Origin: Tethya wilhelma
Taxonomy: Eukaryota > Porifera > Demospongiae > Tethyida > Tethyidae
Direction: 5' to 3'
NCBI GenBank assembly: GCA_964030475.1
Contig: CAXIPT010000002.1
Coordinates: 5,792,161-5,856,160 of the forward strand
DNA length: 64,000 bases
Shown here: piece after piece, positions 1 through 10,882 of the stretch
Numbering within the stretch: the stretch's first letter is position 1
How the letters are laid out: each line of letters begins with the position of its first letter
Notes under the pieces: model-generated
Databases searched by the model: none
Seen by the model: only the letters and a program-made list of their open reading frames with translations
What the model was told of the DNA's origin: nothing
Program-made: the position numbers and the translations under genes

Positions 1-215
1 GCATATGCCATTACTTATAGTTTATCACGTAAGCATGAATGTTAAATTACATTGCTGGCTGGGTTTTGTTTGTTTGTTTGTTTGTTTGTGGTATATGTAA
101 TGTACCTACATGGGTAACAGTCACAATGATTGAATTCCCAAATACATTGAAAGCCTAAATTATTTACTAATAGAACAAAGGGTACCACCCATGCATGCTA
201 TAATAGCACCATATN
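1..215 (+). repeat. Dispersed repeat R1, copy 1 (cut by gap)
   Basis: This copy matches 584-850 almost base for base over its first ~165 bases, including a (TTTG)n run. It also matches the reverse complement of 59884-60122. It stops at the n at 215, so it could be an assembly duplication of the 584 copy or a true second insertion. No coding potential is seen here or up to about position 930. Confidence 0.75.
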
Positions 216-583
216 TGCAGCACTCGTAGAGTCGGCCTTCCTATATATTATGCGTATATACCGTGATGATTACAAAATATTCAGATTTTAAGTTATGCTT
301 TTGTTGTACAATGCATGATTGTTTCTCAGTTGCTAATCTTTATTATAGTTGTCATATCCACTAAAATCTTGTACTATCACATGTTAAGTACTAGAAAATG
401 ATTATGTGTATATAGTGGACATAATATCCTTGTTCCCATGCCTTTTGTGTGCTGCTATTGTGATTTATTACTTAGTCAACCTTTACCTTTTCTAGTAAAA
501 CTTGTTGCATAAACTAATGTTTTTCCCTAACATGTTATTACCGATGTATTTGCACCTGGTCAATCCATCCTAGATTATAGTAT

Positions 584-850
584 GCATATGCCATTACTTA
601 TAGTTTATCACGTAAGCATGAATATTAAATTACATTGCTGGCTGGGTTTTTGTTTGTTTGTTTGTTTGTTTGTTTGTAGTATATGTAATGTACCTATATA
701 CATGGGTAACAGTCACAATGATTGAATTCCCAAATACATGCAAAGCCTAATAGATTTCTATTGTTTACTATACAACAAAAAATATTTTCATAAATATGGA
801 AGAATTCATTTGAATATGGTGCTATATAGCATGCATGGGTGGTACCCTTT
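584..850 (+). repeat. Dispersed repeat R1, copy 2 (end inverted)
   Basis: Second copy of R1, again with a (TTTG)n microsatellite. Its distal part (about 780-850, around the GGTACC block) is in the opposite orientation to the same block in copy 1 (180-214) and in the 59.9 kb copy. This suggests internal inversion or insertion of the mirror-image end of a palindromic element. Confidence 0.7.
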
Positions 851-937
851 GTATCCACTGACAACTATCAAGGATGGTACAGTTAGCAGGATTATAGCTA
901 AATGTCCTTTTTTGAGCCAAACTTCTTTATATGCTAT

Positions 938-1990
938 ATCTTGTAGTTTCTTTTGAGATAGACTGTGGTGAATTGAACCCGTTTCTTTAGTGGAAACGGT
1001 TTTACAACCATCTTTTGCATATTTCTTTTAACTGTACACTCAGCAAGTTCCATGATCAATTTGTGCACATTTTTAGCCTCGACTAGATTTAATTTTATCA
1101 GTAAATCTCTTAGACTAGTGTAATCAGCATACTTCTCCCAGTCTTCTCTGGCAATATATATCCTATTTAGCCTTGTATCCTAGGTTACAGCCAGGGAATA
1201 AAAGTGATATTTCCCTGTTTGTGGTTAGATATTTCCCTGCTCATGTACTTTTACAAGAAAAAAACATAATTTACTACTGCATATTTGCATATGCAGTAGT
1301 ATGGCACATGCAACAAATTTTACCTTGGTAACCATTTTTGGGTTGTTTTACAGCTGTTTCTTTGTGTAGCAAAGAAAAACATTACAGTACTGCAGACTGC
1401 TTTACTCATGCAGTGCTAAGCTTTGTTTCTTTGACTCAAGCGCTAGTTTATTTGGCACCACCCAGGAAACTCCTCCCAACAACTAGTGCCTTGTGTGTTG
1501 ACGGTGATAGCAAAGAGAAATTTTAGTGCTTTCTGGAAAAGTAAAAGCAAGTTTGTGTTTTCTGATACAAGATTGAAGTTTTCTGATACAAGACTGAAGT
1601 TTTTCTGAAACATTTTGCTTTCCAATACAAAATTTGTGCTTTCTGGACAATTTTTAGCGAAAGTCAAGCCGTCATTTGTAATTCTATTGACCCTTACCTA
1701 TTTTGAGATGACGCTGCAGTCAGAAAAGAAACCCGTTACAAGCTTGCAAGAGAAGACAAGGCATGTTTTTTGTTTTAAATGAAAAAATAACCGTTGCTAG
1801 GTATTTTTGTTACTAGGCATATATATAAGCTCAAACAACCAATCAGAACGGATATATAATACCTATACCATAGTAGTACAGGAATTATGGTGATAACCAT
1901 AATTCCCTACTACTATGGTATAACTATAACTTGTCCATTAAGAGGCACACCAAGCATTTTGTAGCACATTTTGAAAGCGTTCTGAGACAT
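938..1990 (-). pseudogene. EF-hand gene remnant split by a ~775-bp insertion
   Basis: Two blocks are homologous to the minus-strand EF-hand genes. The block at 1931-1990 encodes the start (Met at 1990, then a stretch resembling residues 1-19 of the copy at 7890-8432). The block at 938-1155 encodes the next ~70 residues, with substitutions and stops. The two halves, contiguous in intact paralogues, are separated by about 775 bp (1156-1930). The C-terminal half with EF3 and EF4 is absent. The 5' flank (1991-2250) matches 9010-9230, the flank of another decayed copy, so gene and flank were duplicated together. Not functional. Confidence 0.8.
1156..1930. mobile_element. Unclassified insertion inside EF-hand pseudogene
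   Basis: Sequence present here but absent from intact EF-hand paralogues at the same codon. It carries no protein resembling a transposase. Its right end holds a near-perfect hairpin (1866-1891 against 1896-1920, 4-nt loop), suggestive of a structured transposon end. I found no convincing terminal inverted repeat or target duplication, so the class is unknown. Confidence 0.5.
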
Positions 1991-2749
1991 AATTGTTTTA
2001 GCTTTGTGGGTAATTTGTGCTCAAGTGAGCAGTTAAAGTAGTTAATATTAACTAATCATTTATGGGTACAACTTATTGCTTATTCCCACATCAATGCATG
2101 ACTTTGTATCGTGATAAATAAACTGTAGTTTTGTCCTTTAATGCATGTTGATAATTAAGTTGTCATGTCCATCAAGGGGTATTCTGGATAGTATTACATC
2201 AATTTGCATGCATGTGTTTTAATTGTGGTAACTAAGTTTTCTTGAAGTGTGGCTTCATTACAGTACACGTGTATCCTTATAGCTATCAAACCGTTCACTT
2301 AATATAACTTACAACACATGTTGATTATTTATTTGTCTTGTCCATCGAAGGGTATAGGATACGCGTGTTGTGTATATAGTTGATCTGAATTCCTTTGAAG
2401 TGTGCTTGGCTTACTGTTAGCTGTCAGACCATGCACTTATTCAGTAGTATTAATGTACATGTACAGTACATACTTGTTGGCCTTACTATTGTTGCAAGTA
2501 ACCATGTGAAATAGTGTCATGTAATGTACTTAATTAAAATTTCAATAATGCATGATTATCACTGTCAACAATATTAAAATTTCATAATCACTGTCAGCAA
2601 AATTGACAATTTTTATTCATAGCTAAAACTTTATTTATGGACATGCAAGACATATACTGTAAAAAATAGTATGACATGATTGTTCAAGTCTGTTCATACT
2701 AGTATAACACTAAACATTCTCTTGATCACATGCAGTTACAATTTTTAAG

Positions 2750-3289
2750 TTACAAACTCTCTGTACCGTACAAATCTTTGGTTCCCAGTTTCTCTCCCAA
2801 GTTGCACCAGAAATCCACAGAGTATTCTACAAACTCATCCAAAGATATGACTTCATTTTTATTAGTATCAATGCTGTCAAAAGATTTTTTGGCCTGTTCT
2901 TCATCAATGTAAGTATTGCGTAGCTTCAAGTAGTTGGACCATTCATCTCTCTGTATAAGCCCATCGTGGTCAGTGTCAATGGCTCTGAAGTAAGCGGAAT
3001 GAAGTGCTCGATTTGCATCTGGTAACTCCTTTTGAGATAAATTATGTCGAATCGATTCCATTTCACTAGCAGACAAGGTTTTTCCACCATCTTTTGCATA
3101 CTTATCTTGTCCAAAAAGATCAGCAAGCTCCATGATCAATTTGTACAAATTGTCAGCTTCACCTGGATTCAATTTTTTTACTAAATCTCGAGTATAATCA
3201 GCATACCTTTCAAAATCTTCCCTGGCGAATTTTCCATCAAGAGGCAAACCAAACATTTTAAAACCAGTTTTGACTGCAATTTGAGACAT
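2750..3289 (-). CDS. EF-hand Ca2+-binding protein, SCP/calexcitin-like (copy A)
   Basis: Intronless 179-aa protein, likely a soluble cytosolic Ca2+ sensor or buffer of the sarcoplasmic-Ca-binding/calexcitin superfamily (four EF-hand units). EF3 has a canonical 12-residue loop at residues 105-116 (Asp at 1, 3 and 5, Gly at 6, Glu at 12). The EF4 loop at 141-152 has Glu instead of Gly at position 6, unlike its neighbours, which may weaken the loop turn. EF1 (around residues 14-30) and EF2 (around 50-75) are degenerate. Start chosen as the MSQ methionine shared by paralogues. It ends in the family C-terminus (DLYGTESL). AATAAA-type signals on the minus strand lie downstream (2612-2617, 2630-2635). 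Next copy is 528 bp upstream on the same strand. The exact family name is inferred. Confidence 0.9.
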   Translation of the reverse strand: MSQIAVKTGFKMFGLPLDGKFAREDFERYADYTRDLVKKLNPGEADNLYKLIMELADLFGQDKYAKDGGKTLSASEMESIRHNLSQKELPDANRALHSAYFRAIDTDHDGLIQRDEWSNYLKLRNTYIDEEQAKKSFDSIDTNKNEVISLDEFVEYSVDFWCNLGEKLGTKDLYGTESL

Positions 3290-3817
3290 TATGCTGTTGG
3301 AGTTTTCACTGGTATTACAAGCAGCTAGTGTGCTATAGTTGAATTTTGGGATATTGTGAAACCTGTGTTGTAGTAAGGACCTTAAGTACTACGTATACAA
3401 CTGTAAGTATGTATATATGTTCTTGAGGAAGTAGTATTTCAATCTAGTTGCTTACATCACTACTAATCTTAATAACCTTCAGGCTTGACTGAGTTCAATT
3501 GCCATACAAAATTTGACAGGTTGAAATAATCAGTATATATTATTGTTTTCTACATGTAGTATTGAGTTTCCAATTGCACTTGTGAAGGCTCACTCCATAG
3601 TCAGCAGAGACTCAACTTGAAATGACACAGACTCTTATTCTGAGAGACAGAAAGTATAATTATATAGAATATACAAAACAAACCTTCTACAAAGACAAGT
3701 TGATCGTTATGTGCTAAATATTACAGTACTATAATAATGATATTATACTAGATCAGGTTTGAATATTTTCTAATTGCATGTAGCTCATATTTACAGTTAA
3801 TATTCAAACTGTAACAG

Positions 3818-4366
3818 TTACAGACTCTCTGTACCATACAAATCTTTGGTTCCCAGATTTTCTCCCAAGTTGCACCAGAAATCCACAGAGTATTCTAAAA
3901 ATTCATCTAGGGATATGACTCCATTCTTGTCAGTGTCAATGCTATCGAAAGATTTTTTCGCCTGCTCTTCATCAACATAGGTATTGCGGATCTTCAAGTA
4001 GTTGGACCATTCGTCTCTCTGTATCACTCCATCATTGTTCGTGTCAATGGCTCTGAAGTAAGCAGAATGAATTGCTCGATTGATTTCTGGCAATTCTTTT
4101 TGAGATACACTACTGCGAGCTGCTTCCATTTCCTTAACAGTGTAGGCCCTCCCTCCATCTTTAGCATACTTGTCTTGGCCAACAAGATCAGCCATCTCCA
4201 TGTACATTTTATACACTTTTTCTGCCTCAACTGGATTCAATTTTTTCACTTGCTCTCGACTATAATCGGCATAACGTTTCCAGTCTTCCCTGGTGAGCAC
4301 TCCATCTAGAGGCACACCAAACATTATGAAAACAGTTTTGATGGCAACATTTGTTGTTTCAGACAT
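3818..4366 (-). CDS. EF-hand Ca2+-binding protein, SCP/calexcitin-like (copy B)
   Basis: Intronless 182-aa member of the array. The EF3 loop (residues 108-119) and EF4 loop (144-155) are both canonical, with acidic or Asn ligands at 1, 3 and 5, Gly at 6 and Glu at 12. The N-terminal half keeps the PLDG..TREDW helix of a degenerate EF1 and a degenerate EF2 around the KYAKDGG motif. Start is MSETTN, replacing the MSQ of other copies. It shares the C-terminal block (VDFWCNLGE, then DLYGTESL). The intergenic region to copy A (3290-3817) has no gene. Predicted role is binding Ca2+ in the cytosol; partners unknown. Confidence 0.9.
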   Translation of the reverse strand: MSETTNVAIKTVFIMFGVPLDGVLTREDWKRYADYSREQVKKLNPVEAEKVYKMYMEMADLVGQDKYAKDGGRAYTVKEMEAARSSVSQKELPEINRAIHSAYFRAIDTNNDGVIQRDEWSNYLKIRNTYVDEEQAKKSFDSIDTDKNGVISLDEFLEYSVDFWCNLGENLGTKDLYGTESL

Positions 4367-4916
4367 TGCAGGTTTTATACGTACAAGTGGTTAGCTCAGT
4401 TCGGAAATTTATGGCTATTTTAGTGATTTTTACAATACTATAAGCTTTTACTATTAAGAAACTGTGTCAGTATACTAAACACTGTTTTGTTGACCAGGAA
4501 CCTTGCAACATTAAGTGCATGTACATTATAGGATATATATACTACTAGAGGGAGTAACTGCGAAAAATTTCAAAAATTTCCTTTAAAACAATTAGTATTA
4601 ATAATTGAGGTTTGTACAAGTTGTACTCATGAATGTATTCATAGTACTCTATTTCATATGAGTACCTGCGAACTAACCTCATTCCCAGGCTCCCGGTCCT
4701 TCACGACTATTTTTGAATGAGGCTACCTGTGAACAAGTCTTTGAAATATAGAGGCCTGTGGCTGTCGGGTCAAATTACAGTATTTAGAACATCTATTAAA
4801 TGTCTAAATTGACGCAGTTCCTTTAATGGCAGGTTGCGTGTCAATATAGGAATAAAAGCCCATCTCATTCTGGTTTGAAAATGTTGCTGGAAATGAAATA
4901 ATGAGATTCTATTCTT
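4367..4916. other. Intergenic, no gene seen
   Basis: AT-rich spacer upstream of copy B. Only a short antisense ORF overlapping the repeat at 4917 is present. I see no domain, RNA gene or clear promoter. Confidence 0.5.
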
Positions 4917-5301
4917 ACAAGTAGTAAAAATTTCAAAAAAATTAGTAAGGTAGGAATGGGCAATGCGGTAAAAAGTATTGGAACAAGGCATGTCTCAAAT
5001 TCGGCACATGATTACTTCATTTTTATTCTTGATCCCTCATACGGATCCTAAATGTGACGTAAATGCAATGATGTGTACAATAGTACTGTAGGTTATTATA
5101 GCATTGGTTCAGTATTAATCAGTAGGCTAAGCACTGGAGCAAACTATAACAGACAGGTAACTTAAACTAACTGCCAGGCAAGAGTTGGGTATAAAAAATG
5201 AAGTAGTCATGTGCCGAATTTGAGACATGCCTTGTTCCAATACTTTTTACCGCACTGCCCATTCCTACCTTACTAATTTTTTTGAAATTTTTACTACTTG
5301 T
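4917..5301. mobile_element. Long-inverted-repeat MITE (family M1), copy 1
   Basis: The first ~115 bp (from 4917) and last ~105 bp (to 5301) are near-perfect inverted repeats of each other, beginning ACAAGTAGTAAAAATTTC. About 160 bp of unique interior lies between. No ORF of a transposase. Other copies: 17739-18112, 49893-50242 (reverse interior), and one-armed remnants at 10174-10290 and 45632-45772. In copies 1 and 2 the element is followed by a shared ~590-bp flank, so it may be part of a larger repeat. Confidence 0.8.
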
Positions 5302-5898
5302 TCACTCACTTTTTACAACACTACAGTGTGGAGACTATCAGGGACTAGTTAGTCCCTGCAAAAAGCTTGAGTAACAGCTACATGCACTACAATGTGCTGG
5401 AGGAGTCTAATACGCATGCGCATAATAATGCCACGTGGATAAACAATTAATGATCTTTGAACTCTAAATGCCAAGATGGCTGCATTGTAGTACGTGAATT
5501 TATACACTAAGTTTCAAAGCTTTCTAGTTTTTGTTTAGGCCTGTTTATGATGAAAACGAGTATGAAGGAATGTAGTACCCATGAAAAGAACTTACTTTGT
5601 GCTGTCAAAGTCGGCTCAACACATTCTGGTGCTCTGGAAATCCTTTTCAAGTAAGTCAGTCAGAAAGTAAGTAAGTAAGTACGTACTCTAGTAGTACGTA
5701 GCGCTCTCTACGAGTGCTGAGGAAACTTTTTGCGAGTTTTAGGCCTTGCATTCAGTTGGTAATCTGTCAGTGAGAGCCTCTGACTAACTTTGAAGGTTTA
5801 ATTTTGTTTGACTAGATTTTTATAGTGACCAACATTTTGTATGGTGTCTATGGGACAGTCGGCCCATTCCTACTATACGTACTACCGTACGTATGATA
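5302..5898. repeat. 590-bp repeat R2 following MITE M1
   Basis: This segment is repeated at 18113-18726 and, in reverse orientation and truncated, at about 9537-10170. The end carries a small palindrome (TACGTAC, TACC, GTACGTA). There is no intact ORF. With M1 it forms a ~980-bp unit that may be the actual mobile element. Confidence 0.7.
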
Positions 5899-6180
5899 GC
5901 TAACTTTGGACTGGTAAGGTATATGAAGCTAGAAAAGCAATCAAAAGAACCAAGCGCTTTCCTGCACGTTACTTGAAATTTTAAAATTGGTTGGATAATA
6001 AGAAAGTTATTCGACCGGTATATCAGTCTCAAACCAGATGGACTTTTCTAGACAAGAAGGTACCTAAACATGACTGGAAACCTTGCATTTTTAAGTGAGG
6101 TACACTTCCTTTGTGGTAACTATTGTACTGCATGTTAGTATTGTTTTGTTTTTGGGGTGTGTAAATAATATTATTGTATA

Positions 6181-6216
6181 ACACACACACACACGCACAC
6201 ACACACGTACACACAN

Positions 6217-6297
<81 letters not shown>
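6181..6297. repeat. (AC)n microsatellite with gap
   Basis: Long AC/GT dinucleotide run interrupted by an n at 6216. Three apparent ORFs here are only translations of the repeat. Confidence 0.95.
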
Positions 6298-6299
<2 letters not shown>

Positions 6300-6763
6300 G
6301 TAAAGGCTGTACAACTCATATACACACTAATTCAATTACAGTACATCCTCCATATACCATGATAATTATGTTTTGATTGTACATGTACTATATACAACAC
6401 TTGTTTCTTATTGTGTTGACGCGTCATGCAATCTATCGAAACATTAATTATTGTTACTGTATAGAGTACACTTGTTATTTTTGAGGTGTGGCTTCATAAG
6501 TCTTGGACAGGATATGTTGGTCCAAGGGACTGTCTGTTACTGAAGTGATTACTGAGTTTTGATTAAAATTTCAAATAATTACTATATTAGTACGTAGCAA
6601 AATTACAGATTTCCTCGGCCCAACTTTTTTTAACAGCTATCTTGCAAATTCAAGCCTAACTTACAAAAAAATATTTTGTGATTGCATTGCTCAGAGTCTA
6701 GTTATAAATTATTGTATCTCAGTCACAGTAATAATAGTACTCTCTTGATTGTGGCTGTTGAAC

Positions 6764-6840
6764 TTACCTGAGACTCTCCATACCATACAAATCTTTGGTT
6801 CCCAGTTTCTCTCCCAAGTTACACCAGAAGTCTTCAGAGT
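6764..6840 (-). pseudogene. EF-hand gene C-terminal fragment
   Basis: Encodes only the last ~24 residues of the EF-hand family (S.DFWCNLGEKLGTKDLYG, then stop). The coding sequence ends exactly where a transposon starts at 6841. The rest of the gene is missing on the far side, where only sequence resembling the family's 5' flank occurs (around 7094-7190, compare 11600-11690). This is a deleted array member. Confidence 0.8.
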
Positions 6841-7093
6841 CAGGGGCGTAGCCAGGATTTAGAGTAAGAGGGTGCTAAAATTGAGCGTGCACAGCGCGCA
6901 GAAAATTTGGGGGTGCCATGCCCACTTTTGGGTCACGTGATTGATATCGTGTCCTTTGAACTATTGCTGAAAGCAAACTGCTGAAGGCTTGATTACTTAT
7001 TAATAAATCCAATTATTAAATATTTTTGCGCTTCCGGTCAGCGGCAAAGGGGGTGCTCGAGCACCCAAAGCACCCCCCCTGGCTACGCCTCTG
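6841..7093. mobile_element. hAT-like MITE with CAGGGGCGTAGCCAGG ends
   Basis: 253-bp element with ~16-bp terminal inverted repeats (CAGGGGCGTAGCCAGG at the left; the complement of CAGAGGCGTAGCCAGG at the right), a subterminal G-run and GTGCTCGAGCAC near the right end. No transposase. It interrupts an EF-hand pseudogene. Flanking 5-mers differ, so no target duplication is visible here, unlike the related elements at 9758 and 54657. Confidence 0.75.
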
Positions 7094-7889
7094 ATACCCA
7101 ACACCCAAACACAAGAACACATAGGGTTGTCTTGCCAGCTCGCAGTTTGTACATCACTTAATATGTAGTGATACAGTTCCCTTAAGTACCGAGCTGACAA
7201 AACATTCTGTTTATCAGTATTATAGTTCCTGATTACATCACTCTCAACCAAACAGACGAAGAGTATACATACTTAACAGTGTGGGCTAAAGGTACTCAGC
7301 CATTGTTTCCCAGGCCTAAAATCACTTTTGAAGTAAGTTTTATACTTCTGTAAGTTAGTTTTCTGCTGATTCTCTACAAAATTACAATTTTTTTAGCAGA
7401 TTCTGGCCAAAAGGAGGGTTTGTCTGAACATGAGCAACACTGCTCTTGGTATAAAGTGCACAGTCCATGCAACTAGAAATGCGCGGGGCTGAAGGATGAA
7501 AGTAGGGGTGGTTTTAGCAAAAAGTGGGCGTGATTAACCGAAATTTTTTGTGTGCCTTGCACGCACTTTGATTCAAACCCCCCTTTCTGACATCCTGGGT
7601 CAGCCACCGTGATACACGCAAGTTTCTAATTGTTTTCATACAGACATAATAGTCTTTGTATACTGACTAATAATTGTATGAGTTAAATTTTTAAATTTAG
7701 TAATCTATCATGTATTGTCACTGATATTAGAGCAAATTTTTACGATAATGTTATACTCCAAAAACAAGTACATAATTACATTGTTATGCTTTTATAGCCT
7801 TAAACCTTAAACGTGGTGTTTTTAATGCCATGTATAGCTCATACATGTACAGTATTCAAAGCACTCTCTTAATGTTCACTTTGTGAAAG
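7094..7889. other. Intergenic, old 5' flank of deleted EF-hand copy
   Basis: The first ~100 bp resemble the upstream flank of the 10883 and 14180 copies. The remainder shows no gene or clear repeat. A G/C-richer patch at 7480-7610 may be a degraded transposon. Confidence 0.4.
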
Positions 7890-8432
7890 TTATAGGCCCT
7901 CTGTACCGTACAAATCTTTGGCTTCCACATTTTCTCCCAAGTTGGACCAGAAATCAACAGAGTACTCTACAAATTCTTCCAGAGATATGAGTCCATCCTT
8001 GTCAGTATCGATGCTGTCGAAAGATCTTTTGACTTGTTCTTCATCAACGTAAGTCTTGCGGATCTTCAAGTAGTTGGACCACTCATCTCTCTTTATGAAT
8101 CCATCTTGGTCAGTGTCAACAGCTCTGAAGTAAGCTGAATGGAGAGCTCGATCTATATCTGGTAGTAGTTTCTTTTGAGATAGACTACAGCGAATTGAAT
8201 CCATTTCTTTAGCGGAGAAGGTTTTCCCACCATCTTTTGCATACTTTTTTTGACCGTACAAATCAGCAAGTTCCATTATCAGTTTGTGCACATTTTCAGC
8301 CTCGACTGGATTCAATTTCTTCACTAAATCTCTAGTATAATCGGCATACTTCTCCCAATCTTCTCTGGCAATTTGTCCATCAAAAGGCACACCAAGCATT
8401 TTGCAACCTGTTTTGACTGCAATCTGAGACAT
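7890..8432 (-). CDS. EF-hand Ca2+-binding protein, SCP/calexcitin-like (copy C)
   Basis: Intronless 180-aa protein, start MSQIAVKT as in copy A. EF3 (loop DTDQDGFIKRDE) and EF4 (loop DTDKDGLISLEE) both have full Ca2+ ligand sets; EF1 and EF2 are degenerate. Differences from neighbours include an extra Leu near residue 89 and VEAKDL where others have LGTKDL near the C-terminus. Predicted cytosolic Ca2+ sensor or buffer. Among intact copies it is closest to copy A and to the decayed copy at 938-1990. Confidence 0.9.
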   Translation of the reverse strand: MSQIAVKTGCKMLGVPFDGQIAREDWEKYADYTRDLVKKLNPVEAENVHKLIMELADLYGQKKYAKDGGKTFSAKEMDSIRCSLSQKKLLPDIDRALHSAYFRAVDTDQDGFIKRDEWSNYLKIRKTYVDEEQVKRSFDSIDTDKDGLISLEEFVEYSVDFWSNLGENVEAKDLYGTEGL

Positions 8433-8847
8433 GATTATTAAAGCTTTGCTGGTATTATTAAATAAAAGTATATCTTCTTGAATATATTGGCAATTATGGA
8501 AAGGTTTTGCTATGTGAGCATTTTAAGGATGCATGGTCGTAAGGCTTGAAGGAATGTGTGGGAGCCATGGCCACAACCACTGATTGAAGTCATAGTACTT
8601 TTCCCACCAAAACATCAATGCCTGCTTACATATCTTGTTTTGGGAGTGCACGTGGGTGGTAGTTTCCTTTACAGCGACCATGCAGTCAACCACAACAATT
8701 ATCTAAGTAAAATATATACTGCAATTGCAAGGTTTTAAATGCTACTCATAATCTAGCGATGATATACCTTTATAGTTATAGAGAAATTAGCCCGGTTTAA
8801 TACACAGATACGTTTTTTGTTTTGTCTTGGAAAGCAAATGACATTGC

Positions 8848-9017
8848 GTCATCTCTCTGTATCACTCCCTCGATCTAGGTTGGTGTCAATGGCTCTAAAG
8901 TAGGCAGAATGAATAGCTAGGTTTAATTCTACATGATGATTCCTTTGGAGATATTCTATAATGTTGAATTGTACCCATTTCACCACTAGTGTAGATTTCC
9001 CACCATCTGAGAGGTCA
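8848..9017 (-). pseudogene. EF-hand gene fragment, N-terminal half deleted
   Basis: Retains a damaged EF3 region (the HSAYFRAIDTN motif) and part of the linker, with indels and stops. It joins directly to sequence matching the 5' flank of the family (9021-9230 compares with 1995-2250). The coding half for EF1 and EF2 is deleted, and the C-terminus is missing. Decayed member of the tandem array. Confidence 0.8.
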
Positions 9018-9536
9018 TTGGTTAGGCTTTGTGGGTAATTTGTGTTCAAGTGAGCAATTAATTAAAGTAGTTAATACCAATTGATGATGTATGGATACAA
9101 CTTGTACTGGTTGCCATAATACAACTGACTTTGTACTGTCACAGTGATAAACAAACCTAGTTTGTTCGTCATGTCCATCAAAGGGTATACATGCATGTGT
9201 TTTTGTGGTAGTTGAGAAGTGCATGCTTGTACCTTCATTCAATGATAGCTAGTACAAGTGTATGGCTGTCAAACCATGCACTTGTAACACATTAGCTTAC
9301 AATTGTGGTTGGACTGAGTTAAAATTTCAATAATCACTGTCAGCAATTTCTAGTTACAGAATCCAACAAGTTTAGCTAGCCAAACCATGCAGCTGCGTAT
9401 CTTGGGCAGTAGTTGGTGTATATCAGTGTGGCCTAAGTTAGATCAGCTAAACTCGAAGAAGTTCTGTAGAACTCGGCGACAAAGTTGAAGTTTCCAGAGT
9501 TACACCCATTACAGAGTTTCCCCCACCTACCTTACA
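9018..9536. other. Duplicated 5' flank, no gene
   Basis: 9021-9230 is homologous to 1995-2250, recording a gene-plus-flank duplication. The rest (9231-9536) shows no gene. Confidence 0.5.
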
Positions 9537-10290
9537 TTTTCTGATACTCGTTTTCATCATAAATAGGCCTAAACAAAAACTAGAAAGCTTTGAAACTTAG
9601 TGTATAATTTCGTATACTACAAATTGACAGCCATCTGATAGGTAGAGTAGAAAGGTCATCTATCCACGAGGCATAATCAGTGTGCCATGCAGCCTCTTCC
9701 AGCATAAATTAAATGCATTTCACTATACTATTCAAGCTTTTTGTAGGGACTATAACCCATTGGCGTATCCAGCATGGTGCTCAGGGTGCTCGAGCACCCC
9801 CCTGGCTCAGAAAATAATGACGTCATCGCGCGTAAAGCAGCGCTCAAGAAGAGCGCAGTTCAATGAATTATGCTTGAAATAAATAATATATAAGCTGATA
9901 TGACTTTAAATTTACTTTCAAGAGTAAAATTTTACATAAGATTAGAGAAAAAGCCGAAAAAACTGCAGAACACGATGCCATCTCCGCTGCGATCGCATGA
10001 ATAACTATTAATAATTTTGCTCACGTGATGTAAAGTGGGCGTGGCTACCCCAAATTTTTCGGGCACGAAGCGCCCGGATTATATCAGCACCCCCATAACT
10101 GAAATCCTAGATACGCCACTGTAACCAGTCTCTGATAGTCTCCACTCTATAGTGATGAAAAAAAGTTAATGAACAATTAAGTAGTAAAATTTTCAAAAAA
10201 ATATTAAGTAGTGTAGGAAATTCAGTGCTGTAAAAAATATTGGAATAAGGCATGCAGGTTTCAATTTCGGCACATGTGACTACTTCTGAA
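9537..10290 (-). repeat. R2/M1 repeat, reverse copy, hosting a nested transposon
   Basis: Reverse-orientation, truncated copy of the unit at 4917-5898: an R2 part (9537-9757), an inserted hAT-like element (9758-10121), then R2 remainder and one M1 arm (10174-10290). An (AC)n run follows at 10312-10425. Confidence 0.75.
9758..10121. mobile_element. hAT-like MITE with 5-bp target duplication (TAACC)
   Basis: 364 bp, ends CATTGGCGTATCCAG and the complement of CAGTGGCGTATCTAG, flanked on both sides by TAACC (9753-9757 and 10122-10126). The uninterrupted host sequence exists in R2 copies (5330-5350, 18150-18175), confirming insertion. No transposase; interior shares GTGCTCGAGCACCC with the 6841 element. 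Confidence 0.85.
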
Positions 10291-10311
10291 TCATTTTTAT
10301 TGTATACAACA

Positions 10312-10375
10312 CACACAAACATGTGCACATACACACACACACACACACGTGCACATACACACATACACACACACA

Positions 10376-10425
<50 letters not shown>
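10312..10425. repeat. (AC)n microsatellite
   Basis: Dinucleotide run with a few AT and GC interruptions. ORFs read from it are artefacts. Confidence 0.95.
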
Positions 10426-10426
<1 letters not shown>

Positions 10427-10882
10427 GTGCATGAAGGCTATACAATTCATATAACTATACACTAATCCAATTGTAGTACAAGTCATCCTCTACCATGATA
10501 TGTTTTGATTGTACTACAACTTATATGTTTCTTATTGTGTTGCCATGTCATGCAATTCATCTATCAAAAGGTTGTTACTGTATAGAGTACATTTGTTATT
10601 TTTCTTTGAAGTGTGGCTTCATATATGTCCATGTATTGTTCCGAGTTACTGTCTGATACTGATTACTGAATTATAATTAAAGTTTCAGATGAATAAATTT
10701 CTATTTGCAGCAAAACTACGAATTTACTTGGCCTAACTTTTTTAATAGCTATTCTACAAACATATTGTCGAGTTCTAAGAAAAAACTTTTATAATCAACC
10801 TTAATCGTATTGCTTACAGTCTATAAATTATTGTGTCTCAGTTAGAGTATTTATAGTACTTTCTTGATTGTGGCTGTTGAAC

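Noticed and set aside
1443..1667. 74-aa minus-strand ORF in the insertion
   Set aside because: Internal repeats of LVSEN come from a short tandem repeat (TTTTCTGATACAAG); no transposase motif.
6029..6362. Several 60-100 aa ORFs around the (AC)n tract
   Set aside because: They are translations of a dinucleotide repeat (Cys-Val or Thr-His runs) on both strands and contain a gap base.
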